Origin: Peredibacter sp045999315
GTDB lineage: Bacteria > Bdellovibrionota > Bacteriovoracia > Bacteriovoracales > Bacteriovoracaceae
Assembly: GCF_045999315.1 (NCBI RefSeq)
Contig: NZ_CP174607.1
Span: 434,001-498,000, forward strand
DNA: 64,000 nt
Direction of reading: 5' to 3'
Under the pieces are notes generated by a model. The model was not told the DNA's origin. It saw nothing but the letters and a program-made list of their open reading frames with translations, and searched no databases. The translations under genes and the position numbers were made by a program. Shown piece after piece: positions 52,496 to 60,325 of the stretch; within the stretch, counting starts at the first letter, position 1; each line of letters begins with the position of its first letter.

Positions 52496-53746
52496 ATGGT
52501 ACTTAGTGATAATCTCATGGGCCTCACTCAAACTTTCACTTCTCCTGACATAGTAAAAAAATTTAGTAGGCTTTTAGGTGAACCGGAAGAAAAGACCAGG
52601 GCCGGACTTAAATCTGCCATTCCCACTCTCTTGATGGGTATTGCAGATAAAGGTACCACTCCAGAAGGAGCAGAAAGAATTGCAGATCTTGCTCGCAATC
52701 ATCCCACAGATCCTAACTCTCCTGCGAATGAACTCAGTGAAACGAATCTGACAGAAGGAAACAGTGTTCTCAATGGGATTTTCGGAAGCGGCCTTACTCC
52801 GATGATTTCAAGACTAGGTAACTTCACAGGTCTGAATACTTCAAGTGTTGCCAAAATGTTAGGACTCGCGACTCCACTTGTTATGGGTGTTATTGGAAAC
52901 AAAGTTAAGAAAGATAATTTGAATGCTGCAGGTCTGATGGGATTTTTTAATCAACAGAAAAAATCCTTGGCCGGTCTTATCCCTACAAGCTTAGGTGGAG
53001 GGACCGCTGCGACAACGTCTTATAGAGGTCTGGGTGTAAATCATTACAAGAAGGTTGGATCAAAACGTTATTGGTTTTTTGCGGTTTTGGCGGTATTCGC
53101 AGTTCTCATTGGACTTTGGTTTAAATCAGAAAGCACGAAAGAACAAATCCCAAAGGCCGCACTTACTCCAACCAGTCCTAATGCGGCGACAATGCCTCAA
53201 GTGACGAACATTCCTGCAGGAACGACATCAAATACAACTGCGGCAAATCCAAATACCGAAACCGATACAGTCAAAACAACGGCCTCTGCTCCTGCAAGAG
53301 GACAAGAACCGACCTCTATTGCGACCACAGGGACCACGGGGCCAGCAGCTCTAAGTGAACTCTCTGCATTCTTAAAGGCCGGAGATGCTGCTGCTGTTCC
53401 AAAACGCTTTAGCTTTAAGAATCTGGTTTTTGCTTCTTCTTCTGCTGCTCTCATGACAGGGGCCGAATCTGAACTGGACCTTATCGCCAATGCCATGAAA
53501 GAAAATCCGAATGCAACGGCAACGATTGAAGGTTATACCGACAACTCTGGTAATGCTGGTGCCAATCAACTACTTTCAGAAAATCGTGCGAAAGAAGTAA
53601 AAAAACAATTGGTATCAAGAGGAGTTGCAGAAAATAGAATTACTGCCATTGGTAAAGGTTCAGAAGGGCCAATTGCTCCAAATGAAACTGCTGAAGGTCG
53701 CGCTCTTAACCGTAGGATCGAATTTGTCGTGACAAAAATTAAATAG
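52496..53746 (+). CDS. DUF937 - membrane span - OmpA peptidoglycan-binding fusion
   Basis: 416 residues. Residues 1-150 are DUF937-like (helical, with ILNGIFGSG-type and GLATPLVMGVIG segments). A single span is at about 192-209, then a Thr/Ala/Pro linker (about 215-285). From about 300 to the end is an OmpA C-terminal domain (IEGYTDNSGN, LSENRAKEVKKQLVSRGV, GRALNRRIEFVV). It probably tethers a cytoplasmic DUF937 module to peptidoglycan across the inner membrane. It has GGAGGG upstream of the ATG. Confidence 0.9.
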   Translation: MVLSDNLMGLTQTFTSPDIVKKFSRLLGEPEEKTRAGLKSAIPTLLMGIADKGTTPEGAERIADLARNHPTDPNSPANELSETNLTEGNSVLNGIFGSGLTPMISRLGNFTGLNTSSVAKMLGLATPLVMGVIGNKVKKDNLNAAGLMGFFNQQKKSLAGLIPTSLGGGTAATTSYRGLGVNHYKKVGSKRYWFFAVLAVFAVLIGLWFKSESTKEQIPKAALTPTSPNAATMPQVTNIPAGTTSNTTAANPNTETDTVKTTASAPARGQEPTSIATTGTTGPAALSELSAFLKAGDAAAVPKRFSFKNLVFASSSAALMTGAESELDLIANAMKENPNATATIEGYTDNSGNAGANQLLSENRAKEVKKQLVSRGVAENRITAIGKGSEGPIAPNETAEGRALNRRIEFVVTKIK

Positions 53747-53902
53747 CACTCACCGGGCCGCTCATTTCAATTTCCAATGAGCGGCCTTCCTTAAGTTTCC
53801 TAAATAATAATAAACAAAGATAGGCCGTTAAATTGCTTTTGGCATTTGATCATGACTTCTTGTTATGCGGAAGTATTCTTATTGGAAACAGAGGAGAAAT
53901 CT

Positions 53903-54511
53903 ATGAAGTCAATCATCGCCTCTTTGCTCCTGCTTTCAATATTTATTGCAGCACCCACAGCACGAGCTTATTCGACAATGGATATAAACTTCAATCTAGG
54001 TCCTTCACTAAGCCAATCTGGTGGAATTTCGGATCTCGGTGAGCCAAATATTAATACCGGCTTTGAGTTTAACTATTTCTTCCGAGAAAATCATGGGATC
54101 GGATTTTCTTATTCCAATGAGTTTGACTTTAATGGAAGTAGAAAATTTCCAGGAATTGATAATGGTTCCATTTCAACATTTGATCTCCACTATGCTTATC
54201 GCCATTTTTTTACTCCAAAATTTCACGTGCTATTTGAACCAGGATTCGGTTGGCAAACTCTTTATGATGAGAGTGGTGACTACTACTGGTACTATGCCTA
54301 TTATGATGATCTATCGACTGCGCTGATCTTCGATTATAAGCTTATGGCCCGCTTTATTCTAAAAGAATGGGACAAAGATGAGGGGTCAACTGGATCATTC
54401 TACCTCGGGGCGGGTGTTCAACAGATCTTCTCCTTTGATGATAGTCTGAATGGTAAAGACATTTCAGGTAACCGTCTCGCCATGCTTTTTCAAATCGGTT
54501 TTGGATTCTAG
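53903..54511 (+). CDS. outer-membrane beta-barrel protein
   Basis: 202 residues from ATG 53903 (AGAGGAG upstream). The signal peptide MKSIIASLLLLSIFIAAPTARA is followed by eight or so amphipathic strands with Tyr/Phe girdles and a terminal ...FQIGFGF. It resembles an OmpW/OmpA-size barrel. Ligand unknown. Confidence 0.78.
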   Translation: MKSIIASLLLLSIFIAAPTARAYSTMDINFNLGPSLSQSGGISDLGEPNINTGFEFNYFFRENHGIGFSYSNEFDFNGSRKFPGIDNGSISTFDLHYAYRHFFTPKFHVLFEPGFGWQTLYDESGDYYWYYAYYDDLSTALIFDYKLMARFILKEWDKDEGSTGSFYLGAGVQQIFSFDDSLNGKDISGNRLAMLFQIGFGF

Positions 54512-54519
54512 AAAATAAA

Positions 54520-54542
54520 AAGGCCACCCGAGAGGTGGCCTT
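54520..54542. terminator. terminator between convergent genes
   Basis: AAGGCCACC-CGAGA-GGTGGCCTT with A-rich sequence on the left and T-rich on the right; it can serve both the barrel gene and the YiiX-like gene. Confidence 0.85.
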
Positions 54543-54545
54543 CTA

Positions 54546-56015
54546 TTATGATCTAGGTCTTATGAATTGATGAAATTTTGCTTTCTTTTTACTTTTCTTA
54601 AAGACCGCTAAATCGGTCTTTCGCATTTCTTCCAGTTCGCGATAAAAATCCATATAACTCATTGGTACGCCATGTTTCTTTTCAAAAGCAACATCACGCG
54701 CTTTAAGTTCTACCAGAAGGTTCTCACCCAATTGATTGATGATAGTCACTGTTCTGATCATATTGCGCGGAACTTCTTTAGAAAAATCATCCAGTTTCAA
54801 AACTTTCTTCACAAGTGGCCACATAAAGGTACGACGAACATCATAAATCAAAGTACCGGCCAAGCGCGACTTCATATTATCTTTTAACTCGTAATCTTTT
54901 TTAACCATCCAATCAAAAATAGCAGACATAATGGCGTCTTTTTGACGAGATTCTCGTGTCAGACGAAGATCCTGGAATTCACCCATGAGTTCAAAGCGAG
55001 GATCAATCTCCATATCACCTGGCTCATAAGTTTCACCTTCAACGAGTTTTAAGCGTTCGATGATACTTTTGGCACCGGCGATCTCGTTCGGGTAGAAAGG
55101 GATCTTAAACTGGTTATTACTCGCCATTTGGAAAGCGACCTGAGAGACCTCGGCGCATGACATGGTTTTTGAATCATTAAAATCCAATTCATAGTCATAT
55201 TTAATCGGAGCCTTGGCATCAATCCGTTCTTGAACCAATTTGGCCATCTTCTCGGCGGCACTCTTCGCTAAAGACCTATCTTTTGCTCTTAACCAAAGGA
55301 TCCGTGCGTTTTCATTTTTAAGGGCATAGTCCATATCGTAGAAAGCAACTCCGACACCAACATATGACTCAATGGTTTTAAGCTCTTTGGTCTTAGGATC
55401 TTCCGCCACCATCACCACATGACTGAACTGAGTTGAACGAGTCCCAAGACGAGCAATCATTCCGGAAAGGAAACTCACTCCACGCGTGATTAACAAATCA
55501 CCTGGTTCAAGTTTTGGAGAATTGTTTGAGCGAAATTGATAGTACGGGGCAGAGTTATCACGGATGGGTATTGGTTGTTTTTGAAAATCAATCTCGGCTG
55601 GTGTCGCGTGAGTGACCTTACGAGACAACTCCAACAAGTAATCCTCCACGAAACGCAATTGACGAAAGTTTGCCTGCATTTGAATCGCGCAATCTTTATC
55701 CACTTCCTCTAAACGAGAATGAAGTGTACTTCTGATGAGCCAAGAATTTTTAGTGATCTTCTCAGCATCCTGGACCGCCGTAGCAGGAATAGACTTTACG
55801 TCCATGGCATCAATCTGTTTCTCTAACTCTTTCAAATAAGGCACGCAATTTTGAGGAAACTGATGGTCCTCAACATCGGCCAAGATATCTTCACTCGCTC
55901 GTAGTAAATCATCTAGTCTGGGTGGAGAAATTGGCGCGCTAGCGGTTCGCCTTCCCATGTGCATACAAGATGAAAGGATGAGAACTGAGGGCAGAATGAG
56001 ATGATATATTTTCAT
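54546..56015 (-). CDS. lipoprotein with YiiX-like permuted papain (NlpC/P60) domain
   Basis: 489 residues. Lipobox at C17 (LILSSC). The domain at about 160-320 has the permuted papain layout: LEPGDLLITRG strand, H199 (QFSHVVMV), E217 (TIESYV), and the nucleophile C287 (TMSCAEVSQVAF). YiiX/YebB-type enzymes are amidases or peptidases of unknown physiology. N- and C-terminal helical regions flank it. Probable envelope-located hydrolase. The terminator shared with the convergent gene lies at 54520-54542. Confidence 0.85.
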   Translation of the reverse strand: MKIYHLILPSVLILSSCMHMGRRTASAPISPPRLDDLLRASEDILADVEDHQFPQNCVPYLKELEKQIDAMDVKSIPATAVQDAEKITKNSWLIRSTLHSRLEEVDKDCAIQMQANFRQLRFVEDYLLELSRKVTHATPAEIDFQKQPIPIRDNSAPYYQFRSNNSPKLEPGDLLITRGVSFLSGMIARLGTRSTQFSHVVMVAEDPKTKELKTIESYVGVGVAFYDMDYALKNENARILWLRAKDRSLAKSAAEKMAKLVQERIDAKAPIKYDYELDFNDSKTMSCAEVSQVAFQMASNNQFKIPFYPNEIAGAKSIIERLKLVEGETYEPGDMEIDPRFELMGEFQDLRLTRESRQKDAIMSAIFDWMVKKDYELKDNMKSRLAGTLIYDVRRTFMWPLVKKVLKLDDFSKEVPRNMIRTVTIINQLGENLLVELKARDVAFEKKHGVPMSYMDFYRELEEMRKTDLAVFKKSKKKAKFHQFIRPRS

Positions 56016-56072
56016 GGATTCCCTTATCGGAATCCTCGGGCATTTACGTTAATTTGAAGCTTAAGTGTGTGA

Positions 56073-56098
56073 AAAAAGGCGGCATTAAAAATGCCGCC
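56073..56098 (-). terminator. terminator of the outer-membrane protein gene at 56111
   Basis: On the minus strand GGCGGCAT and ATGCCGCC enclose TTTTA; the stem is followed by six Ts. Confidence 0.85.
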
Positions 56099-56110
56099 GG
56101 AAGATTTGAA

Positions 56111-56992
56111 TTAGATAACTCGTCCAAGCACCCACAAACCAACCATCATCGTTTCGTTGCGGATGTTTCTCTCATCAAGCATGCGGATGAAAGGAATCAC
56201 TGTAAGCGAAGGAATTGGTGAGTAACCAACACCCCAGCTGAAATAGTTTTTATATCTCTTCAAGTACCAGAAGTCCCTGTGCTTCGGGTTTGAAGAATCA
56301 TTCGTATTTCTGTGCTGCATGTCCCACTCGTGCATCATCTGAGCATTGAACTTGTCATTGATCTGATAGTTAATGAGTGTGGTGAAGTTGATACGGTGAC
56401 GTTCTTCAGTCGCATCATTTTCCATCGCGTAGTAACGGTAGTTGTTCCAAAGGATGATACGCCATTCAGGTCGAGGCATCCAAGTGAAGTCATGCTGCCA
56501 TTCGATTTGAGATTCAATGTTTTCGTTACGGGATTTGGTAGAAAAAGGGGCACGATGAGTGAGGCGGTTGTTATACTGGAAAGTCGGCGTTTTGTAGAAG
56601 GTATAGAAAATACCAAATTGCCAGTCATCCATCATTACCACGTGTGGATCGGCGTTTGATCGGATGTCATTCCTATCACCGATTACCGTACTGACCCTTG
56701 GACTCATGAACAGGTTAAAGTTCTGAGTCAGAAGATACCTGACGTTGAACGAGTGATACATGGTCATCGGCTCACGCTTCTTACTACCATCATCCTCGAT
56801 CTCGTTGTCGTCCCATTTTTTTATGGATGGGCCGAGAGTCTCACTGAAGTAGCTGATCTTAAATTTCTCTCTCAGACGTTGGAGAGAAAACCCAGATAGC
56901 TCCGTCGATGAGGTGTTGGTCGCAGATGTTGTAGTTGTCTGAGCAAAAACTGCTCCAGAGCTCAACAAGAGGATCAAAAACAAATTTTTCAT
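56111..56992 (-). CDS. outer-membrane protein
   Basis: 293 residues, signal MKNLFLILLLSSGAVFA then a Thr-rich linker (QTTTTSATNTSSTE). The rest is a run of amphipathic strands with many aromatic residues, 12 or so, typical of a larger barrel. The family is not recognised. The C-terminus (LGRVI) lacks the terminal Phe. It ends in its own terminator. Confidence 0.7.
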   Translation of the reverse strand: MKNLFLILLLSSGAVFAQTTTTSATNTSSTELSGFSLQRLREKFKISYFSETLGPSIKKWDDNEIEDDGSKKREPMTMYHSFNVRYLLTQNFNLFMSPRVSTVIGDRNDIRSNADPHVVMMDDWQFGIFYTFYKTPTFQYNNRLTHRAPFSTKSRNENIESQIEWQHDFTWMPRPEWRIILWNNYRYYAMENDATEERHRINFTTLINYQINDKFNAQMMHEWDMQHRNTNDSSNPKHRDFWYLKRYKNYFSWGVGYSPIPSLTVIPFIRMLDERNIRNETMMVGLWVLGRVI

Positions 56993-57327
56993 TTGATATA
57001 CCCATCTTTAAAAAAGTTAATGTTCACTTCTTGTATACATGATTTCAATTATTAGAAAGGGCCTTGTTAACTTTTTTTTAGTTCATAACAAAATCTTCAC
57101 AGTCGGTGTCAGAGTGACATCAAAAAGCAAGAAAAATTCCTATTGAAGTAAGAAAACTGAGGCTAGACAAAATGAAACAGAGGCCTTTTTACGCTGCAAA
57201 ATCTCTCCATGATTTCATGTACATGGAGCACTAATAAAAATTCTGCTCTAAACAAAACCATTTCAAGGGTGACAGTCTCGCTCTCGGATTGGTATGTAGC
57301 CTTTGAAATTTTTACAGGGGGTCTTGT
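56993..57327. other. gene-free intergenic region
   Basis: 335 bases between divergent genes. It is AT-rich and contains an inverted repeat CTCCATG / CATGGAG (57207-57230) with a central CATGTACATG palindrome. No gene-sized frame, tRNA or convincing promoter was identified; GGGGGTCTTG leads into the next gene. Confidence 0.5.
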
Positions 57328-58065
57328 TTGAAATTAATTAGCCTGTTTGCGCTTATGGGTCTTTCTATCTCTGTTTTCGCCCAAGAGATTAAACTAAACC
57401 CTTTCCAATGGACCATGACAGACGTTGCTTCTCGCGGTCTTACTAAAGAAACTCTCTTCAAAGGTATGGATACTGATTTTGTTAAAACAAAGAGCTCTAT
57501 CTGTTCTAACCGTGCTCTTATGTGGGCAAACGATTTTAAACGTGATCACAACCTAGATACTGGTAAGATCTTTATCTTCTTCACAGAAAAAAAGAACGAC
57601 GACATTAAATTCAAGGTTTGGTGGTACCACGTTGCTCCTATTATCAATGAAAATGGCAACATTTGGGTAGTAGATGCTGGTTTCCAGGGTCGTAATGGCA
57701 TCAACGAACCAAGAACAAAAGAAGACTGGATGAAGTATTTCAACCAGGGCCAGGTTTGTCGTGAGATTAAACCACATGAAACTGAATTGATTGAACTTAT
57801 GTTCTCTCAGCAGACTTATCCAAAATACACAGCATACGGAAATCATCCTTGTTACTACATGATTGTTCCGCACACTATCTGGACACCAAACGTTCTTGCT
57901 CAATCTCTTTTGGGTAAAGATGCTTCTGGTAAACCGGTTCGCGTAGAGCGTCCGGCCATCGTTCAAAGAGAATTAATGGAAGCTTGTGTAGAAGCAGCTG
58001 CGGGAAAAATTGGTCGCGTTTTTGGTTCTAGCAAAAAGAAATGTGAAGAATACGTAGCAAAATAA
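57328..58065 (+). CDS. secreted protein-glutaminase-like deamidase, paralog 1
   Basis: 245 residues from TTG 57328 (GGGGGT upstream). Signal peptide KLISLFALMGLSISVFA. The candidate catalytic triad is C59 (SSICSNRALMW), H101 (WWYHVAP) and D116 (WVVDAGF). The protein-glutaminase family (Chryseobacterium type) shows the same local contexts: Cys followed by SxRAH/RAL, HVAP, and a Val-Asp strand. Cys-His spacing is 42; the known enzyme has 41. The C-terminal half holds additional cysteines (QVCREI, HPCYYM, EACVEA, KKCEEY). It probably deamidates protein glutamines outside the cell or in prey. A paralog is at 59597. Confidence 0.6.
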   Translation: MKLISLFALMGLSISVFAQEIKLNPFQWTMTDVASRGLTKETLFKGMDTDFVKTKSSICSNRALMWANDFKRDHNLDTGKIFIFFTEKKNDDIKFKVWWYHVAPIINENGNIWVVDAGFQGRNGINEPRTKEDWMKYFNQGQVCREIKPHETELIELMFSQQTYPKYTAYGNHPCYYMIVPHTIWTPNVLAQSLLGKDASGKPVRVERPAIVQRELMEACVEAAAGKIGRVFGSSKKKCEEYVAK

Positions 58066-58073
58066 TCTCATTT

Positions 58074-58108
58074 CCCTGGAGTTATCTAAAAAACTCCAGG
58101 GTTCTTTT
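58074..58108. terminator. bidirectional terminator after paralog 1
   Basis: CCCTGGAGTT / AACTCCAGGG (10-bp stem) with a TTCTTTT tail; it overlaps the end of the convergent hydrolase gene by a few bases. Confidence 0.8.
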
Positions 58109-58795
58109 CCACGAATCCACCGCCGCCTCAGCATTATAAGATTTTCTCTCGTCACAAAAAAATCCATGATCACCGTTTTCATAGACCACAATCTCATGTG
58201 GAACACTATCACGAGAGAGTGTTTGGCGAAGAACATTGATATCAGACTCTGTAATGCTGGCGTCTTTTCCACCAAAAAAGAACAACGTTTGTCCTTTGAT
58301 ATGTTTTAAATCATCCAGAATAGGACGAATTTTAAACCCTTCCCGAGGTCTTACCATTCCCCCACCATAGAAGGAGACCATGCGTTTAATGTCTAATTTT
58401 GTCGCTCCTAGGGCCGACATAAATCCACCTACGCAGAAACCAATGGAATACACCTGACTTAGATCTGCCATGGGAAGATCTTTAAGAAATTTCAAAGTTC
58501 CTTTTATGTCTTCAATAATGTCTTCATTCGTGAGCTTTCCCAGGAGAGGAAAAATTGCTTCTCGATTGGCGTAATCCACCACAATTCTTCTCCCCTCTCG
58601 ATGATAAAGATCAGGGGCCACCGCCATAAAACCTTCTTGTGCCAGTCTTTCACAGACACTTTGGATGTGATGGTTCACACCAAACGCTTCCATAAACACT
58701 AGGATCACAGGAGATTTAATTTCAGGAGAAGCAACGTAGAGATCAAAGGGCCCAGTGGGAGTTTCAATCGTTAGAAAATTTTTAGTGATATTCAT
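58082..58795 (-). CDS. dienelactone-hydrolase-family alpha/beta hydrolase
   Basis: 237 residues from ATG 58795. The nucleophile elbow is GFCVGG (C121), with the acid in GGKDASIT and the base in NGDHGFF. Cys instead of Ser is the hallmark of dienelactone hydrolases. No signal peptide, so cytoplasmic. An in-frame TTG at 58813 is also possible; neither has a good ribosome binding site. Confidence 0.87.
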   Translation of the reverse strand: MNITKNFLTIETPTGPFDLYVASPEIKSPVILVFMEAFGVNHHIQSVCERLAQEGFMAVAPDLYHREGRRIVVDYANREAIFPLLGKLTNEDIIEDIKGTLKFLKDLPMADLSQVYSIGFCVGGFMSALGATKLDIKRMVSFYGGGMVRPREGFKIRPILDDLKHIKGQTLFFFGGKDASITESDINVLRQTLSRDSVPHEIVVYENGDHGFFCDERKSYNAEAAVDSWKRTLEFFR

Positions 58796-58812
58796 GAAGA
58801 AGATAATAGCCA

Positions 58813-58849
58813 AAAAAAAAGAGGGGGACCAAGTCCCCCTCTATCAAAA
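58813..58849. terminator. bidirectional terminator
   Basis: GAGGGGGAC-CAA-GTCCCCCTC between two runs of nine and eight A on either side; it works for the 52-residue gene reading left and can also stop read-through from the right. Confidence 0.85.
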
Positions 58850-58853
58850 AAAA

Positions 58854-59012
58854 CTAAGCAGCTTTTTTATTCTCTTGGTCAGTGCGGAATGCGTTGATAT
58901 CCACGACGTTACCTTGACCTTTATTGGCCATTAGCTTGGCGTGGTTAATTGCTTTTTGTTCTTTCTTCGTCAGTTTCTTTTTCTGACCATTGTTTTCATG
59001 CTTCTTACTCAT
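58854..59012 (-). CDS. 52-residue basic protein
   Basis: ATG 59012 behind GGAGGTACGT opens a 52-codon frame. It is strongly basic at the start (MSKKHENNGQKKKLTKKEQK), then NHAKLMANKGQGNVVDINAFR, then a polar end. There is no signal or membrane span. The leader TGGAGGTACGTATG is identical to that of the small membrane protein at 40744. The strong ribosome binding site plus the terminator right after it support a real gene. Function unknown; RNA or ribosome binding would fit the composition. Confidence 0.7.
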   Translation of the reverse strand: MSKKHENNGQKKKLTKKEQKAINHAKLMANKGQGNVVDINAFRTDQENKKAA

Positions 59013-59249
59013 ACGTACCTCCAGATAGAGCATTTCGTCTCATCACGAGAACTTGAAATCTTATCGACATTAAGGTCCATTTTCTTGAGTATGACGCTCA
59101 AGATTGTCGTGTTTTCGAGGGCTTGAACTTAAACCAAGCCTAAATATAAATTATAGTTTACTCCAGGCACGGGCCTTTTGCGTCTCATTTAAAGCATAAG
59201 AATATGCGCCTGATCTAGAGAGGAGTATGATGATGTGAGAAGGTATTGT

Positions 59250-59558
59250 ATGCAGGAAAACCCAGTTGATAACAAAGTAGATAATTCCATCGCGGCTATT
59301 TGGTCGATGATGCTTCCAGGTCTTGGCCAATTAATGAAAGGTCAGATCATGGCGGGTATTTTCTGGGCCCTTTTTGTTGGTTTTGGCTACTTTGCTTTCT
59401 TCTGGCCCGGTCTCTTTCTGCATGGACTGTGCATTATGGATGCGGCATTTAATAAAGGCCAAAATTCCTGGATCGGTTTTGATAATATTTATAAGAAAAT
59501 TATTTTCGCACTTCTTGTACTCGCCTTGTTGGCCTACATCGTAATTAGAAATTTCTAA
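59250..59558 (+). CDS. small TM2-like membrane protein
   Basis: 102 residues from ATG 59250 (AGAAGG at six bases). Alternative start: GTG 59235, which follows GAGGAG. Two membrane spans: AAIWSMMLPGLGQLMKGQIMAGIFWA, resembling TM2 domains in its PGLGQ...KG...AG pattern, and a C-terminal IIFALLVLALLAYIVI. Just ahead lies ATGATGATGTGA, a minimal start-stop. Probably an inner-membrane protein of unknown role. Confidence 0.65.
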   Translation: MQENPVDNKVDNSIAAIWSMMLPGLGQLMKGQIMAGIFWALFVGFGYFAFFWPGLFLHGLCIMDAAFNKGQNSWIGFDNIYKKIIFALLVLALLAYIVIRNF

Positions 59559-59596
59559 TCATATGGTAAAGACCTCCTTAACAAGTGAGGTATTCC

Positions 59597-60322
59597 ATGA
59601 AGTCCCTAGCATTGGCCTTTTTGTTCCCGCTTTCTGTCTTCGCACAAACAATAACGATCGAAGAATTTAAGTATCCTGTCCGAGACATTTCGACTCTTAA
59701 GTTGAATAAAGAAGATCTCTACAAGAGCATGGATCTTTCTTTAATTAAACCGAAAGATTCGATTTGCTCGAGCCGCGCCCATATGTGGGCCTTCGATTTT
59801 AAGAAAAAATTTGAAGTTGATTCGCCAAAGATTTTTCTTTTCTTCACTCGTAAAAACAATCGCCATGGAGAATTCACGTGGTGGTATCACGTGGCCCCAA
59901 TGGTGAATGAAAAAGGAAAACTGTGGGTGATGGACAAGGGCTTTCCTAAAAAATTTAACTCACCTCTACTTCCTAATGCATGGATGAAAAAGTTTGTGGG
60001 AGAAAACACTGTCTGTAGAGAAATCAAGGCAGGCGAAGATGATTTAGTAGAGCGCATGTTCAAAGGTTCTTCTTTCCCAGTTGAAACTCAATATGGCAGT
60101 CATGACTGCTACTACAAGTTTACACCTGCTGGATATGTAACTCCTGAGAGTGTGGCGAAAAACATTCTCGGTAAAGATGCAGACGGAAGACCGGTTAATT
60201 TCAATCGCGATGACTTCAACTTGAATGAAGTTTTCAATGCTTGCCTTGAGGCCCACACCGCTCCTTGGGGTTGGGCAGTGGGTGCGGGCCAACAAGCTTG
60301 TCGAAATTTTGTCCGAAACTAA
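59597..60322 (+). CDS. secreted protein-glutaminase-like deamidase, paralog 2
   Basis: 241 residues from ATG 59597 (GAGG at six bases). Signal peptide MKSLALAFLFPLSVFA. The triad candidates align with paralog 1: C57 (DSICSSRAHMW), H98 (WWYHVAP), D113 (WVMDKGF), Cys-His 41 and His-Asp 15. The SRAHMW segment is even closer to the known enzyme than in paralog 1. Four of the C-terminal cysteine positions are conserved (TVCREI, DCYYKF, ACLEAH, ACRNFV). It is convergent with the penicillin acylase gene. Confidence 0.62.
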   Translation: MKSLALAFLFPLSVFAQTITIEEFKYPVRDISTLKLNKEDLYKSMDLSLIKPKDSICSSRAHMWAFDFKKKFEVDSPKIFLFFTRKNNRHGEFTWWYHVAPMVNEKGKLWVMDKGFPKKFNSPLLPNAWMKKFVGENTVCREIKAGEDDLVERMFKGSSFPVETQYGSHDCYYKFTPAGYVTPESVAKNILGKDADGRPVNFNRDDFNLNEVFNACLEAHTAPWGWAVGAGQQACRNFVRN

Positions 60323-60325
60323 GTT

